Assembly (NCBI RefSeq): GCF_015775975.1
Contig: NZ_CP064056.1
Coordinates: forward strand, 2,418,001-2,482,000
Length of the DNA: 64,000 bases
From: Staphylococcus lloydii
GTDB taxonomy: Bacteria; Bacillota; Bacilli; Staphylococcales; Staphylococcaceae
Reading direction: 5' to 3'
Part shown: in pieces, positions 42,336-50,948 of the stretch
How positions within the stretch are numbered: the first letter of the stretch is position 1
Layout of the letters: every line of letters begins with the position of its first letter
Position numbers and translations under genes: made by a program
Notes under the pieces: generated by a model
What the model saw: only the letters and a program-made list of their open reading frames with translations
What the model was told of the DNA's origin: nothing
Database searches by the model: none

Positions 42336-42361
42336 CCTCCCGTTCTAGACTACGGGAGGTC
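42336..42361. terminator. Bidirectional terminator
   Basis: GACCTCCCGT - TCTAGA-like loop - ACGGGAGGTC with AT-rich tails on both sides. Confidence 0.75.
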
Positions 42362-42380
42362 TTAAATTTGTGCTAATCTA

Positions 42381-42554
42381 TTATATAAGTGCGTTAATAA
42401 TTAAACCGACAATATCGACTACACCAAAAATTAAAAATACGGTACCTAAACTAATGAAGCTTTGTTTTCTTCCTAAGCGATGACGAGAGGTTCTTTTACC
42501 TAAAACTAAGAACACAATACCTACGATAATTAATAATATTGCTACATACCACAT
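42381..42554 (-). CDS. Small membrane protein, 57 aa
   Basis: Start ATG 42554 (MWYVAILLIIVGIVFLVLGK), AAGGAGAGG upstream; the longer ORF start is discarded. Two hydrophobic helices separated by a basic loop (KRTSRHRLGRK). Unknown function. Confidence 0.65.
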   Translation of the reverse strand: MWYVAILLIIVGIVFLVLGKRTSRHRLGRKQSFISLGTVFLIFGVVDIVGLIINALI

Positions 42555-42669
42555 ATCGATTCCTCTCCTTATTATATAATACCGGATAAATACTCTTACT
42601 ATAATAAATACCCGGAATATGTTTTTCATAACTTACTTCGTTATGAGCAATATAATCGAGGATAGATTA

Positions 42670-42852
42670 TTACTTAGTCCTTTTATTTTTGTATTGTTCA
42701 TACAAGAAAGAAGCATAACCTATGATGAATGCGATTAATGCTACAATTACAGATCCAAGAATGGCATCTATACCACAAACCGCTATAAATAATAGAAATA
42801 TTATGACCGCTGTAAATATACTTTTTAAAATTGCTTTCAGGTGTAATAACAT
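42670..42852 (-). CDS. Small membrane protein, 60 aa
   Basis: MLLHLKAILKSIFTAVIIFL, two hydrophobic helices, and a basic tail (EQYKNKRTK). Near the 57-aa membrane protein and in the same orientation, but with a promoter-sized gap. Unknown function. Confidence 0.55.
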   Translation of the reverse strand: MLLHLKAILKSIFTAVIIFLLFIAVCGIDAILGSVIVALIAFIIGYASFLYEQYKNKRTK

Positions 42853-42859
42853 GCCACAA

Positions 42860-43300
42860 GACTTCCTCTCAAAAAGATATCAACTCTGTATTTTCAAATT
42901 TTAGATACTACTTACCGTCTAAAATAATAAATTAATATCTATACTATTCATATATGTCAGTGATTAAATTTAATTTATAAAAATAGCGGTAAGTACATAA
43001 AGTACTTACCATTTAATTGAGTATTTGTGTTTGCAAATGGACCTAGTACAAAGAAAAACTTAATACTGGCCTCTAAAAAATAGTATATATTAAAATTTTT
43101 ATATTGCAACGCTTTTTCATTAGTTTTTTATGTAGATTTAAAGTAAAAATAATTTTGTTTTAAAAATTTTATATGTATATTTTATTGTCACCCCGAAATA
43201 TCATGATGCTTACTTTCAAATTTCCATACTCACATGAAAAAGTACACATATTTTTACAAAGTATAGTTATCTTGGTATGTTGAAAGAAAGATACAATCTA
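42860..43300. other. AT-rich intergenic region
   Basis: No ORF. Contains a perfect inverted repeat GGTAAGTAC (42988) / GTACTTACC (43002) of unclear meaning. The stretch just before 43316 should hold the promoter of the hydrolase gene. Confidence 0.5.
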
Positions 43301-43315
43301 TAGGAGGCAAATAAC

Positions 43316-44131
43316 ATGGCAATGTCAAAAAACAATATAAATTATAAGGCTTACGGTAGTGGTACTCCTATATTATTTATTCATGGCAATAGTCTTAACA
43401 AAGATAGTATGGAGCAAGTTTACGAGCCCATTTTCCAAAACAGTAACGATTATTACAGAGTTTATATAGATTTACCTGGAATGGGTCGTTCAAGCGATAC
43501 GGGCATTAATAATTCAGATGATATGTTAGATGCCTTACTTACGTTTATTCATGAGTTAGACATTACTAACCAACTTATATTATTTGGGCATTCTTATGGA
43601 GGATACTTATGTTTAGGGCTCATGCACCGTATGCAAGATAGTGTCATAGGTGCCCATCTAAATGCACCAGTCATTTACGCTCAAAACGATGATAGAATAC
43701 TCGAAGAAAATGAAAATATTATAGAACAAAAAATAACTACTGATAATCCAGATGAAGACTACCAAAACTATTTAGACATCAATACACGCATAAATAATCA
43801 AACATGGCAAAAGTATATGGCCCAAATTGCACCTGGCTTACACCAAGCAGATCCAGAATTTCTCGATTATCTTCACAGAGAAGATAACACACACTATAAA
43901 CTATCTTGTGAATCAAAATTCAATATTTCTAACCGCACCACCATTACACTAGTACTGGGTAAAAGAGATAATATCGTAGGTTATCGTGACCAACTAAATT
44001 ATTTTGCGCATATGCCTAATACCTCACTATATGTGTTCGACGATGCTGGCCACCACACATTTATAGATAATTATCAGTCGAATGAAGCAATAGTTACTCA
44101 TTTCCTAAATGCTATCAATACACAGCAATAA
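43316..44131 (+). CDS. Alpha/beta hydrolase
   Basis: 271 residues. Nucleophile elbow FGHSYGG with Ser93, oxyanion loop region FIHGNSLNKDS, acid near GKRDNIVGYRDQ and His in DDAGHHTFID. Typical cytoplasmic esterase/lipase-like size. AGGAGG precedes the ATG. Substrate unknown. Confidence 0.85.
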   Translation: MAMSKNNINYKAYGSGTPILFIHGNSLNKDSMEQVYEPIFQNSNDYYRVYIDLPGMGRSSDTGINNSDDMLDALLTFIHELDITNQLILFGHSYGGYLCLGLMHRMQDSVIGAHLNAPVIYAQNDDRILEENENIIEQKITTDNPDEDYQNYLDINTRINNQTWQKYMAQIAPGLHQADPEFLDYLHREDNTHYKLSCESKFNISNRTTITLVLGKRDNIVGYRDQLNYFAHMPNTSLYVFDDAGHHTFIDNYQSNEAIVTHFLNAINTQQ

Positions 44132-44249
44132 AAAAAGACCCCTAATCATAGGGGCCTTCTGAGACTATAACGGGAGTTAACATTCTCAATATACCTTAGA
44201 GCATGTTGAGAACCCATCTCGTATAATCTTACATGCCCTAAGGCATGCT
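44130..44249 (-). ncRNA. Predicted small RNA, about 120 nt
   Basis: A promoter (TTTACA at 44284-44279, 17-base spacer, TATAAT at 44261-44256) drives a minus-strand unit ending in a hairpin GGCCCCTA / TAGGGGTC followed by T7. No ORF lies within. The 5' end folds as GCATGCC-TTA-GGGCATG and is also nearly complementary to CATGCTCTAAGGTAT further on, so two folds are possible; TTCTCAA...TTGAGAA makes another stem. The general form resembles stable antisense or antitoxin RNAs, but no toxin ORF was found opposite it. Confidence 0.6.
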
Positions 44250-44255
44250 ATTAAA

Positions 44256-44284
44256 ATTATATGCCGAACAATTTATTTTGTAAA
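44256..44284 (-). promoter_or_regulatory. Promoter of the small RNA
   Basis: TTTACA - 17 bases - TATAAT on the minus strand, predicting initiation at about 44249. Confidence 0.65.
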
Positions 44285-44357
44285 TCTTTTTATAATATTA
44301 ATTAGTTTCACAAAATATATTTTCCAATAAGTAAAAATTATCAGTTAAGTTCAAAAT

Positions 44358-44412
44358 AAAAAGCATGTGATGTCGCACTTTAATATACTGCGCAACGTCA
44401 CATGCTTTTTAT
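44358..44412 (-). terminator. Terminator after the 180-aa membrane protein gene
   Basis: AAAAAGCATGTGA...TCACATGCTTTTT long stem with A- and T-rich flanks; can act on both strands. Confidence 0.75.
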
Positions 44413-44422
44413 GCTATCAACG

Positions 44423-44965
44423 TTATTTATCTACGTTGATAAATTGCAACTCATATATTGACTCATCGTCATAAGAGTTAAAGACATCAATTTTACCATT
44501 TAAATATAGCTCTTGAGTCTTTCTACTTACATTGTGTTTATAAGTCAGTTTTAATTTTAAATTAGATTCATAACCATTATTTTCTATTGTTTCTTCAATC
44601 TCTTTAAAGACATCTTTGTTAATAGGTAACAAATAGCCTTCTTTGCTTGGTAATATACTAACAAATTTTCGTTCTAATACATCATCATTACCTGCTATAT
44701 AAATTTCAATAGTAATTTGTTTAGCAGCACCGCCACCTAAATTGTAGAGTTGTAAAAAGTCTTCTTGCCTATTGCCATCTCTATTTACGGCAGTGTTGTG
44801 CAAAGTTAGGCCCTTGCCGCTTCTTTTTATTAAAATTTGATTGAAGCCGAGCGCAGGTATAAACGCTATTTTCATTTGATATAGTTGCAATGATACAGAA
44901 ATAAAATAGAACAATGCCATTATAAATGTACCTATTTGTCCAATTGCGGATATAACATTCAACAT
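44423..44965 (-). CDS. Hypothetical membrane-anchored protein, 180 aa
   Basis: One N-terminal membrane helix (IGTFIMALFYFISVSLQLY, residues ~11-30), then a soluble beta-rich domain. No known catalytic motif; conserved-looking staphylococcal protein. Monocistronic. Confidence 0.6.
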   Translation of the reverse strand: MLNVISAIGQIGTFIMALFYFISVSLQLYQMKIAFIPALGFNQILIKRSGKGLTLHNTAVNRDGNRQEDFLQLYNLGGGAAKQITIEIYIAGNDDVLERKFVSILPSKEGYLLPINKDVFKEIEETIENNGYESNLKLKLTYKHNVSRKTQELYLNGKIDVFNSYDDESIYELQFINVDK

Positions 44966-45169
44966 AAAATTCTCCTTATCATTTTATTCAGGAGACAGTA
45001 GTAGGATTAATAACTGTAACATATCACCTTTAAATATTAAATAATTGAACAGTTAAAATCACAACTCATATCCCCTTTTATATAAATCAGTGCATTAAAA
45101 TTTCTATAAAACATAGGGGCACTTGGTAATCACTATTTCATTTTATAAGTGCCTTTAACTTTAAGCCAC

Positions 45170-45493
45170 CTAATATTTTTCAGTCCCTTGATGAAACAAC
45201 AATAACCAGTCACCATTATAAAATTGCCACACAGAACTTCTATTGCTAATTATCCCACATGTATTATTTACAAGTTCATACGTACATAACCGCGCATCAT
45301 CCCCAAGGACATAAACTTCAAAATTATTAATTGTAAAGTCATCACTATTTAAAACCATATTGTTGATGTCATTTTTATAAAACACTTTTCCAGACTTACC
45401 AAATTCCTTAAAATTCGGATGCAAAATATCCAATAGCTTATCCGGGTCTTTTCTATTACTTGGCTTTAAATGTTGCCATTCATATTCAATCAA
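45170..45493 (-). CDS. DUF4440/NTF2-like protein
   Basis: 107 residues from TTG 45493, with GAGGTGA 7-8 bases upstream; an upstream ATG in frame lies before that site and is less likely. DILHPNFKEFGKSGKVFYKN and SSVWQFYNGDWLLLFHQGT fit the NTF2-like DUF4440 fold (cone-shaped small-ligand pocket). Function unknown. Confidence 0.75.
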   Translation of the reverse strand: MIEYEWQHLKPSNRKDPDKLLDILHPNFKEFGKSGKVFYKNDINNMVLNSDDFTINNFEVYVLGDDARLCTYELVNNTCGIISNRSSVWQFYNGDWLLLFHQGTEKY

Positions 45494-45695
45494 TAGAAGA
45501 TCACCTCTTAATATCATTTATTTAATTACAATACTTTTAGTCATATAAATATTCTTAATAAAAATTACATTCCCTATTTTTAACCAATGTAGCATTATTT
45601 TTATTTTTAAGAAGTATTAGTTGCATATTTTAATTGCCCACAATGTTTATGTATAATATAATAAATTTATTAATTAAAAACTAGGGGGACAATAA

Positions 45696-46328
45696 ATGAA
45701 AAAGGTTTTATTTTTATTACTAGTAAGTTTTTTAGTTTTAGGGGCATGTAGTAATGACAATAGCGACAGCAAAGATAATAAAAAAGAAACAAAATCATCA
45801 AAGGAAGATAAAAAAGATAGCGCAAAGAAATCTAAAGATAAAAAGAAGAATGATAACAAGTCTGACGATACTCAATCTGATGACAAGAAAAATAATGATA
45901 TGAACAGCAATGAAAATCAAGCTAGTAACGACAGTAATGAGCAAGCTGTTTCAAATAATGATAACCAAAATACTAATAATGACCAAGCTCAAACTCAGCA
46001 AAATTCACAACAAAACACTAACCAACAGCAAGCGCCATCACAACAAGACCAAGTGAATCAACAGACCCAAACTAACTCAAATCAACAAGCGCAAGCTACT
46101 CAAAATCAAGCAAGTCAACAGACGCAAGGCCAGCAAAATCAACAAAATGGCCCTTTAACCAAATCACAAGTTGAAAAACAATTAAAAAGTGGCGTCAACG
46201 TGAATGGTGTTAAGGATAAAGATGGAGACACATGGTACCAAGCGCCTGGTAACGGAGACGTTATTGGTTACGAAAAACCAGATGGGACGACTTGTACTGT
46301 AGGTGGATGTACACCACCAGAAAAATAA
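45696..46328 (+). CDS. Q/N-rich lipoprotein
   Basis: 210 residues. Signal peptide with lipobox VLGAC (Cys18), GGGG ribosome site upstream. Residues ~22-75 are a Lys/Asp/Ser linker, ~75-150 a Gln/Asn-rich low-complexity stretch (QQNTNQQQAPSQQDQ type), followed by a C-terminal ~55-residue domain (GPLTKSQVEKQLKSGVNVNG, then WYQAPGNGD) with two Cys (TCTVGGC). The linker looks like a wall spacer that exposes the end domain. Ligand unknown. Confidence 0.8.
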   Translation: MKKVLFLLLVSFLVLGACSNDNSDSKDNKKETKSSKEDKKDSAKKSKDKKKNDNKSDDTQSDDKKNNDMNSNENQASNDSNEQAVSNNDNQNTNNDQAQTQQNSQQNTNQQQAPSQQDQVNQQTQTNSNQQAQATQNQASQQTQGQQNQQNGPLTKSQVEKQLKSGVNVNGVKDKDGDTWYQAPGNGDVIGYEKPDGTTCTVGGCTPPEK

Positions 46329-46334
46329 TAACTA

Positions 46335-46378
46335 TGCACCAAGCATTCAGCATTTTTTTGCCAAATGTTTGGTGCTTT
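46335..46378 (+). terminator. Terminator after the lipoprotein gene
   Basis: GCACCAAGCATTCAGC pairs imperfectly with GCCAAATGTTTGGTGC, followed by TTTTATTTC. Confidence 0.65.
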
Positions 46379-46432
46379 TATTTCATGAACGATACTGTAT
46401 AATGAAGGTTAAAATAATAAGGGGTTGGTGTT

Positions 46433-46945
46433 ATGTCTATTATTATTGTTGGTGGATCTGGTATGTTAACAAACACGAGTCGTTGGGTTGCCGATAACTT
46501 CAACGAAGATATTTACTTACTTTCTAGAAATAAAGACAATTATGACTCACTTTTATTAGCACAAAGTAATGTGCATTTTAAACATTATGATTATCTCCAT
46601 CCCGAAACTTTCGATTTTACATTTAATGATGTAACACTAATAATTAGTTGGGTTCATAGCGATGGGTATGCGAATCATTTAAGTTTTTTAAAAGACCATG
46701 TCTCTTGGTCTGAAAATAAACAGCGTTATATTCATATTGTTGCTACACAAAATCACAGTGACAGAGATTTACTTTCATATTTATCCGCTTCAAATATCAT
46801 TACTTCTACTGTACGTTTAGGTTATAAAGAAGATACTGGTGGTCAAAAAAGATGGTTATATAATTCTGAAATAGCTCATGGCACTACACTAGCTATAAGC
46901 TCAGGCAAGGATGTTCAAGTAGGAATAGTAGCAGACAACAATTAA
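46433..46945 (+). CDS. Rossmann-fold NAD(P)-binding protein (short)
   Basis: 170 residues. Dinucleotide motif IIVGGSGMLTNTSRWVAD at the start. The chain lacks a clear YxxxK; length is short for a dehydrogenase, so catalytic activity is doubtful. Similar short proteins are annotated as short-chain dehydrogenase-like in Bacillales. Confidence 0.65.
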   Translation: MSIIIVGGSGMLTNTSRWVADNFNEDIYLLSRNKDNYDSLLLAQSNVHFKHYDYLHPETFDFTFNDVTLIISWVHSDGYANHLSFLKDHVSWSENKQRYIHIVATQNHSDRDLLSYLSASNIITSTVRLGYKEDTGGQKRWLYNSEIAHGTTLAISSGKDVQVGIVADNN

Positions 46946-46972
46946 ACAACGTTTATATGAGGAGTGAAGTTC

Positions 46973-47527
46973 ATGTTCAAAACACCCATAACTGAAAATT
47001 TAAGTTTAAAAATATTAGAAGAAAGAGATGCAGAAGCGCTATTTGCTATAGTATCAACTAATAGAGCATATTTAGGTGAATGGTTACCATTTGTGAAATA
47101 TACACAATCTAGTTCAGACAGTAAAAAATTCATTAAATCAGCGCTCCAACAATTTGCTAACAGCGATGGTTTTCATTGTGGCATTTGGTACAATAATCAA
47201 CTCGTGGGAGTGATTGGCCTGCATTATATAGATTCATTAAATGAAAAGACTTCTATCGGTTATTACTTAGCCGAAGATTATCAACAATATGGCATTATGA
47301 CTAAGTGCACTCAATATTTAGTTAATTATTGTTTTGAAGAATTAAAGTTAAATCGCGTGGAAATAAGCGCTGCAGTAAAAAATGTTAAAAGCCAAAACAT
47401 TCCTAAAAAATTAGGTTTTCAACAAGAAGGCATCATTCGCCAAAATGAAAAACTAAATGGGCAGTACTCAGACAGCTATGTCTTTAGTTTACTAAAGTCA
47501 GAATTTACACATTACGAAATTAAATAA
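46973..47527 (+). CDS. GNAT acetyltransferase (RimJ/RimL type)
   Basis: 184 residues from ATG 46973 (MFKTPITENLSLKILEERDA), GGAG 8 bases upstream. SIGYYLAEDYQQYGIMTKCT and RVEISAAVKNVKSQNIPKKL are the acetyl-CoA-binding motifs. Likely acetylates a ribosomal protein N-terminus or small amine. Confidence 0.83.
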   Translation: MFKTPITENLSLKILEERDAEALFAIVSTNRAYLGEWLPFVKYTQSSSDSKKFIKSALQQFANSDGFHCGIWYNNQLVGVIGLHYIDSLNEKTSIGYYLAEDYQQYGIMTKCTQYLVNYCFEELKLNRVEISAAVKNVKSQNIPKKLGFQQEGIIRQNEKLNGQYSDSYVFSLLKSEFTHYEIK

Positions 47528-47588
47528 AACTTCATTTTTATCATCACAATAGTCATAAGTTAATCTCGCAATATATCAAATACAAAAA

Positions 47589-47632
47589 AACCCTTCACAA
47601 AATTCACTTAGCAGTGTTATTTGTGAAGGGTT
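47589..47632. terminator. Bidirectional terminator between GNAT gene and capsule operon
   Basis: AACCCTTCACAAA and TTTGTGAAGGGTT, 13 perfect pairs; on the minus strand TTTTTTT follows the capD stop. Confidence 0.85.
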
Positions 47633-47662
47633 ATTAATTATTGTATAAATTTGTCTTCTTTA

Positions 47663-49255
47663 TTAACGGTTACCAACATCTTGACCAATCTCAACTGATT
47701 TTTCTTTTTCATTATATAGTGCAGCTTGTACACTACCGAAGTTTGGATCGTTTCGTTTTTCTTCGACACCAAATCCTAAACTTTTGAAAATATTAATATC
47801 CTCTTTACTTGTTGCATTTTCATAGAAAATCGTTCCACCATCATTGTAAAAACGTGGTTTATCGATAGAATCTTGTAACGTACCATTACCTCTTAAGTAA
47901 TCAATCAGTACTTCATTCAATGTTGTTGGTATCTTATTACCACCTGGTGTACCGATACCCATGTAATAATCTGGTCCGACAACTATTGTAGGTGCAGTAA
48001 AGGATCTCGGTTCTTTATGCTTACCTTTATAGTTAGGACTTGCTGGGTCATTAGAAAAGTTGGATAGTGAATTGTTCATATAGAATCCTTGTTTCATATA
48101 TTTACCTGAACCAAAGAAACTAGATAATGTATTCGTCGTACTCGTCAAATGACCGTCTTTATCTACAACGACAAAATGCGTAGTACTTGTATTATCAACA
48201 TTATTTGTATTGAAATTACTATTCATATTTAATTCATTTAATTTTCCTAATAAATAATCTTGAGAGAGATACTCATCAAAATCTTGATCGGTACCATTAA
48301 CTATATCTCTATTACGGTACATCAACGCTCTAGATTTTAATATGCCCGTGATAAATCCAAGCCTATTATTAGAAGTATCACCCTGTTCGGTTGCTTCATC
48401 TACTTTTAAACCTTGCAACATAAGCGTACCACCAAGAGGGTTAGACGCTGAATAGACTTTATTGCCCATATACTCTGTACTCACAGGCTCTTTGGCTTCT
48501 GTGCGATAGCCTTTAAAGTCTTTTTCTGTAAGCTTATTATCCATTTGTTTAGATATTTTTTTACCCACAGTATCATAAAAATAATCTGGTCCTTTATCAC
48601 GTATACCTTTAAGCGTCTTAGCAAGAGCTGGTTGTTTAATCACATCACCCTCACGTTTCGTTTTACTGCCTTCAAAGAATGGTGAATTTCTATCGACATC
48701 AGAGCCATAAAGTTTCAAACTTCGCTCTAACTCAGAATCCACTTCAAATCCATCTTCTGCTAGAGGAATTACATCATTTAAAATCTCTTTTTCTGACATT
48801 TTACCGCCAGCTTTATGTACATCATGCATACCTCTAACAAAACCAGGCGTGCCGGTTTGATCTTTATTTTTATAACTGTATGATGAAATGTCTTTATATT
48901 GCCATTGTTTTGGGGCGCTTCCTGCTTTACCATCGTAATAAAGCATAGCGCCTCCGCCACCAAGACCTGAGGAGTGTGGCTCTGTTATAGCTAATGCATA
49001 TGATACACCAACAGATGCATCAATAGCATTACCACCTTGTTTTAATATTCGATTACCTACTTTTGTTGCGATTTGATTATTAGATGCTACACCGTATTTT
49101 TTACTAGCATTAGATTGATCATGATTCACAATTTTATTTTCATATAAATCATCTTTATTATAATTATCTTTCTTAGTAATAAAGAAAAAGAAAATTGAAG
49201 CAATAATTGTGAGGAGTAATATAACGATGAGCGTTTTCTTATTATAAATACTCAT
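47663..49255 (-). CDS. capD: Poly-gamma-glutamate depolymerase/transpeptidase (GGT family, CapD)
   Basis: 530 residues. N-terminal membrane anchor (TLIVILLLTIIASIFFFFI). GGT fold with SGLGGGGAMLYYDG and the autocleavage threonine in DNTSTTHFVVVDKDGHLTST (near residue 355), then DDWYMGIGTPGG-like region. CapD proteins cut poly-gamma-glutamate and attach it to peptidoglycan. Last gene of the cap operon, 1 base from capE. Confidence 0.85.
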   Translation of the reverse strand: MSIYNKKTLIVILLLTIIASIFFFFITKKDNYNKDDLYENKIVNHDQSNASKKYGVASNNQIATKVGNRILKQGGNAIDASVGVSYALAITEPHSSGLGGGGAMLYYDGKAGSAPKQWQYKDISSYSYKNKDQTGTPGFVRGMHDVHKAGGKMSEKEILNDVIPLAEDGFEVDSELERSLKLYGSDVDRNSPFFEGSKTKREGDVIKQPALAKTLKGIRDKGPDYFYDTVGKKISKQMDNKLTEKDFKGYRTEAKEPVSTEYMGNKVYSASNPLGGTLMLQGLKVDEATEQGDTSNNRLGFITGILKSRALMYRNRDIVNGTDQDFDEYLSQDYLLGKLNELNMNSNFNTNNVDNTSTTHFVVVDKDGHLTSTTNTLSSFFGSGKYMKQGFYMNNSLSNFSNDPASPNYKGKHKEPRSFTAPTIVVGPDYYMGIGTPGGNKIPTTLNEVLIDYLRGNGTLQDSIDKPRFYNDGGTIFYENATSKEDINIFKSLGFGVEEKRNDPNFGSVQAALYNEKEKSVEIGQDVGNR

Positions 49256-49256
49256 A

Positions 49257-49418
49257 TTAACTTACTCCTTTAGATAAATAATGTTGATTTTCTACTTTAA
49301 GTTCATAGTCTTCATATTTATCTGTATCTTCATTTGTTTTAACAAAAGAAATTAGTAAGAAAATGATAAGGATAATTGATACAACTGTAATGGAGAACCA
49401 GTGTTTTTTAAGATTCAT
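49257..49418 (-). CDS. capE: Small capsule-operon membrane protein CapE-like
   Basis: 53 residues (MNLKKHWFSITVVSIILIIF), one membrane helix then an acidic tail. It overlaps capA by 11 bases and abuts capD. Small one-helix proteins (CapE/PgsE) are needed with CapB/C/A for polymer export in Bacillus. The name is inferred from operon position, size and topology. Confidence 0.7.
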   Translation of the reverse strand: MNLKKHWFSITVVSIILIIFLLISFVKTNEDTDKYEDYELKVENQHYLSKGVS

Positions 49419-50478
49419 ATTGATAACCTCCCTTCACTTTTTTCAATTTCACTGAATCACTTTTAATATTATTCAATAATTTAATTTCTTCTATCTTACT
49501 TGGTGTTGATTTCGTAATTTTTCCACCTTGAGATTTAATCGGCGTCACGAGAAATTCGGATTTTTTACCATCCCATTTTTGTTGTACCGTCATTCCTTGT
49601 TTATTTTTAGACAAGAAATTCTCAGATGTCACATTACCTAAACTGTAAAATATGTTTGTATGTTTATATTTTTCTATTTTTTGCAATACCGTGTTATGAC
49701 CAACTATCACGTCTGCCCCTGCGTCTGATAACGCATGTGCGTATTTTTCTTGTCGCGTTGTTACATGTTTTTCATCTGGGATACCCCAATCAACATTTAC
49801 AACGACCATATCGTTACGTTCTTTTAATTTTTTTATTAATGGCATAAATATTTTTGGCTGCAAACTAATTGATGTTGTATTTTTCAGAGGATCTGAATAA
49901 TCAGATTCAACATCTGTAAAATCAACGGTTGCTATTTTTTTACCTTTTACGTTTTGTTGAACTGTTTTACTATTTATAGGGTTTGAACCATTACCAGTAA
50001 GAAAGTTATATCCAACTTTCCCTTCAACATCTTTTTGTAAATCTCTCGCTTGAATGTTATCAACAGAACTATTAATTAAATTCAAAGTCTTAATATTTAA
50101 TTTTTTCAAATACATAAGGTTTGAGATATTTTCTTTTATATTCGTATTTTTATCATCCGAAAATTTAGATACATGTAGACTTGCTGTTGAATAATCACTT
50201 CCTTTCAAGATATTTTTGATGGCTCCAAAAGTATCGTTAAGGCCGTTTTTTCTTATATCTGAATTCATACTAATATTACCTAAATAAGTTAAATTAATTG
50301 CATTGTCTTGTTTACTTACCGCTTCTACTGGAACATTTTTTTGCGATTTTACACTCAAGACTATCAGAACTAAAGCTATAATTAATATGATAAATATAAG
50401 TATGGAATTATATCTTTTATGCAATTTCGACCATTTGAGCACCCGTTCTGCAATTGTAAATCTTTGTGGTTTCCTCAT
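49408..50478 (-). CDS. capA: Capsule biosynthesis protein CapA/PgsA-like
   Basis: 356 residues. N-terminal membrane anchor near 20-42 (NSILIFIILIIALVLIVLSV), then a calcineurin-like PGA_cap domain. In this protein the usual metal-site landmarks are altered: 'LTYLGNISMNSD' replaces a GD start, DWG replaces HWG, and GHNTVLQ replaces a GH-H-P-H segment. Probably supports export of poly-gamma-glutamate rather than hydrolysis. Sits between capC and capE. Confidence 0.85.
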   Translation of the reverse strand: MRKPQRFTIAERVLKWSKLHKRYNSILIFIILIIALVLIVLSVKSQKNVPVEAVSKQDNAINLTYLGNISMNSDIRKNGLNDTFGAIKNILKGSDYSTASLHVSKFSDDKNTNIKENISNLMYLKKLNIKTLNLINSSVDNIQARDLQKDVEGKVGYNFLTGNGSNPINSKTVQQNVKGKKIATVDFTDVESDYSDPLKNTTSISLQPKIFMPLIKKLKERNDMVVVNVDWGIPDEKHVTTRQEKYAHALSDAGADVIVGHNTVLQKIEKYKHTNIFYSLGNVTSENFLSKNKQGMTVQQKWDGKKSEFLVTPIKSQGGKITKSTPSKIEEIKLLNNIKSDSVKLKKVKGGYQYES

Positions 50479-50494
50479 ATTTACAAACTCCTAA

Positions 50495-50947
50495 CTAGTT
50501 AATGAAACTATAAAAGAATAAAATAGCGTATGTTATACAAGTTAGTAGCATACATGTGGATAGTGTAATAATCACACCTTGCTTTTGAATTGTATTCGCT
50601 ATAATTCCTGGAATTACAATACCAATTCCTGACATTTCAACCATTTCAAATGGGGTTAATGGATATATTAAATCAAAGAAGAATTTTAATACCATTCCTG
50701 TTAATATCATGGCAGCAAACTTTCGTCGTCCATACAAAATAACGTATTTACTGATACCATGGTTGACTATAAAATATGTAATACAGCTAATTATCAATAC
50801 AGATAATAGCATTACTGGTTGATCAAAAATTAAAGCTAAATATCCTGGTACAACCATACCTGCTGGCGTAATGCCAAATTTTTCTGCAAATATGAGACTT
50901 AATACAACACCTACAAATAATGATAAATATAATTCTGAACCTACCAT
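50495..50947 (-). CDS. capC: Poly-gamma-glutamate synthase subunit CapC/PgsC
   Basis: 150 residues, about five membrane helices. LYLSLFVGVVLSLIFAEKFG and GMVVPGYLALIFDQP are typical of PgsC, the integral membrane partner of CapB in polymer synthesis and export. It starts directly after capB. Confidence 0.9.
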   Translation of the reverse strand: MVGSELYLSLFVGVVLSLIFAEKFGITPAGMVVPGYLALIFDQPVMLLSVLIISCITYFIVNHGISKYVILYGRRKFAAMILTGMVLKFFFDLIYPLTPFEMVEMSGIGIVIPGIIANTIQKQGVIITLSTCMLLTCITYAILFFYSFIN

Positions 50948-50948
50948 A

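Noticed and set aside
44130-44249. Type I toxin gene paired with the small RNA
   Set aside because: No small hydrophobic ORF with a ribosome site was found on the opposite strand in this stretch.
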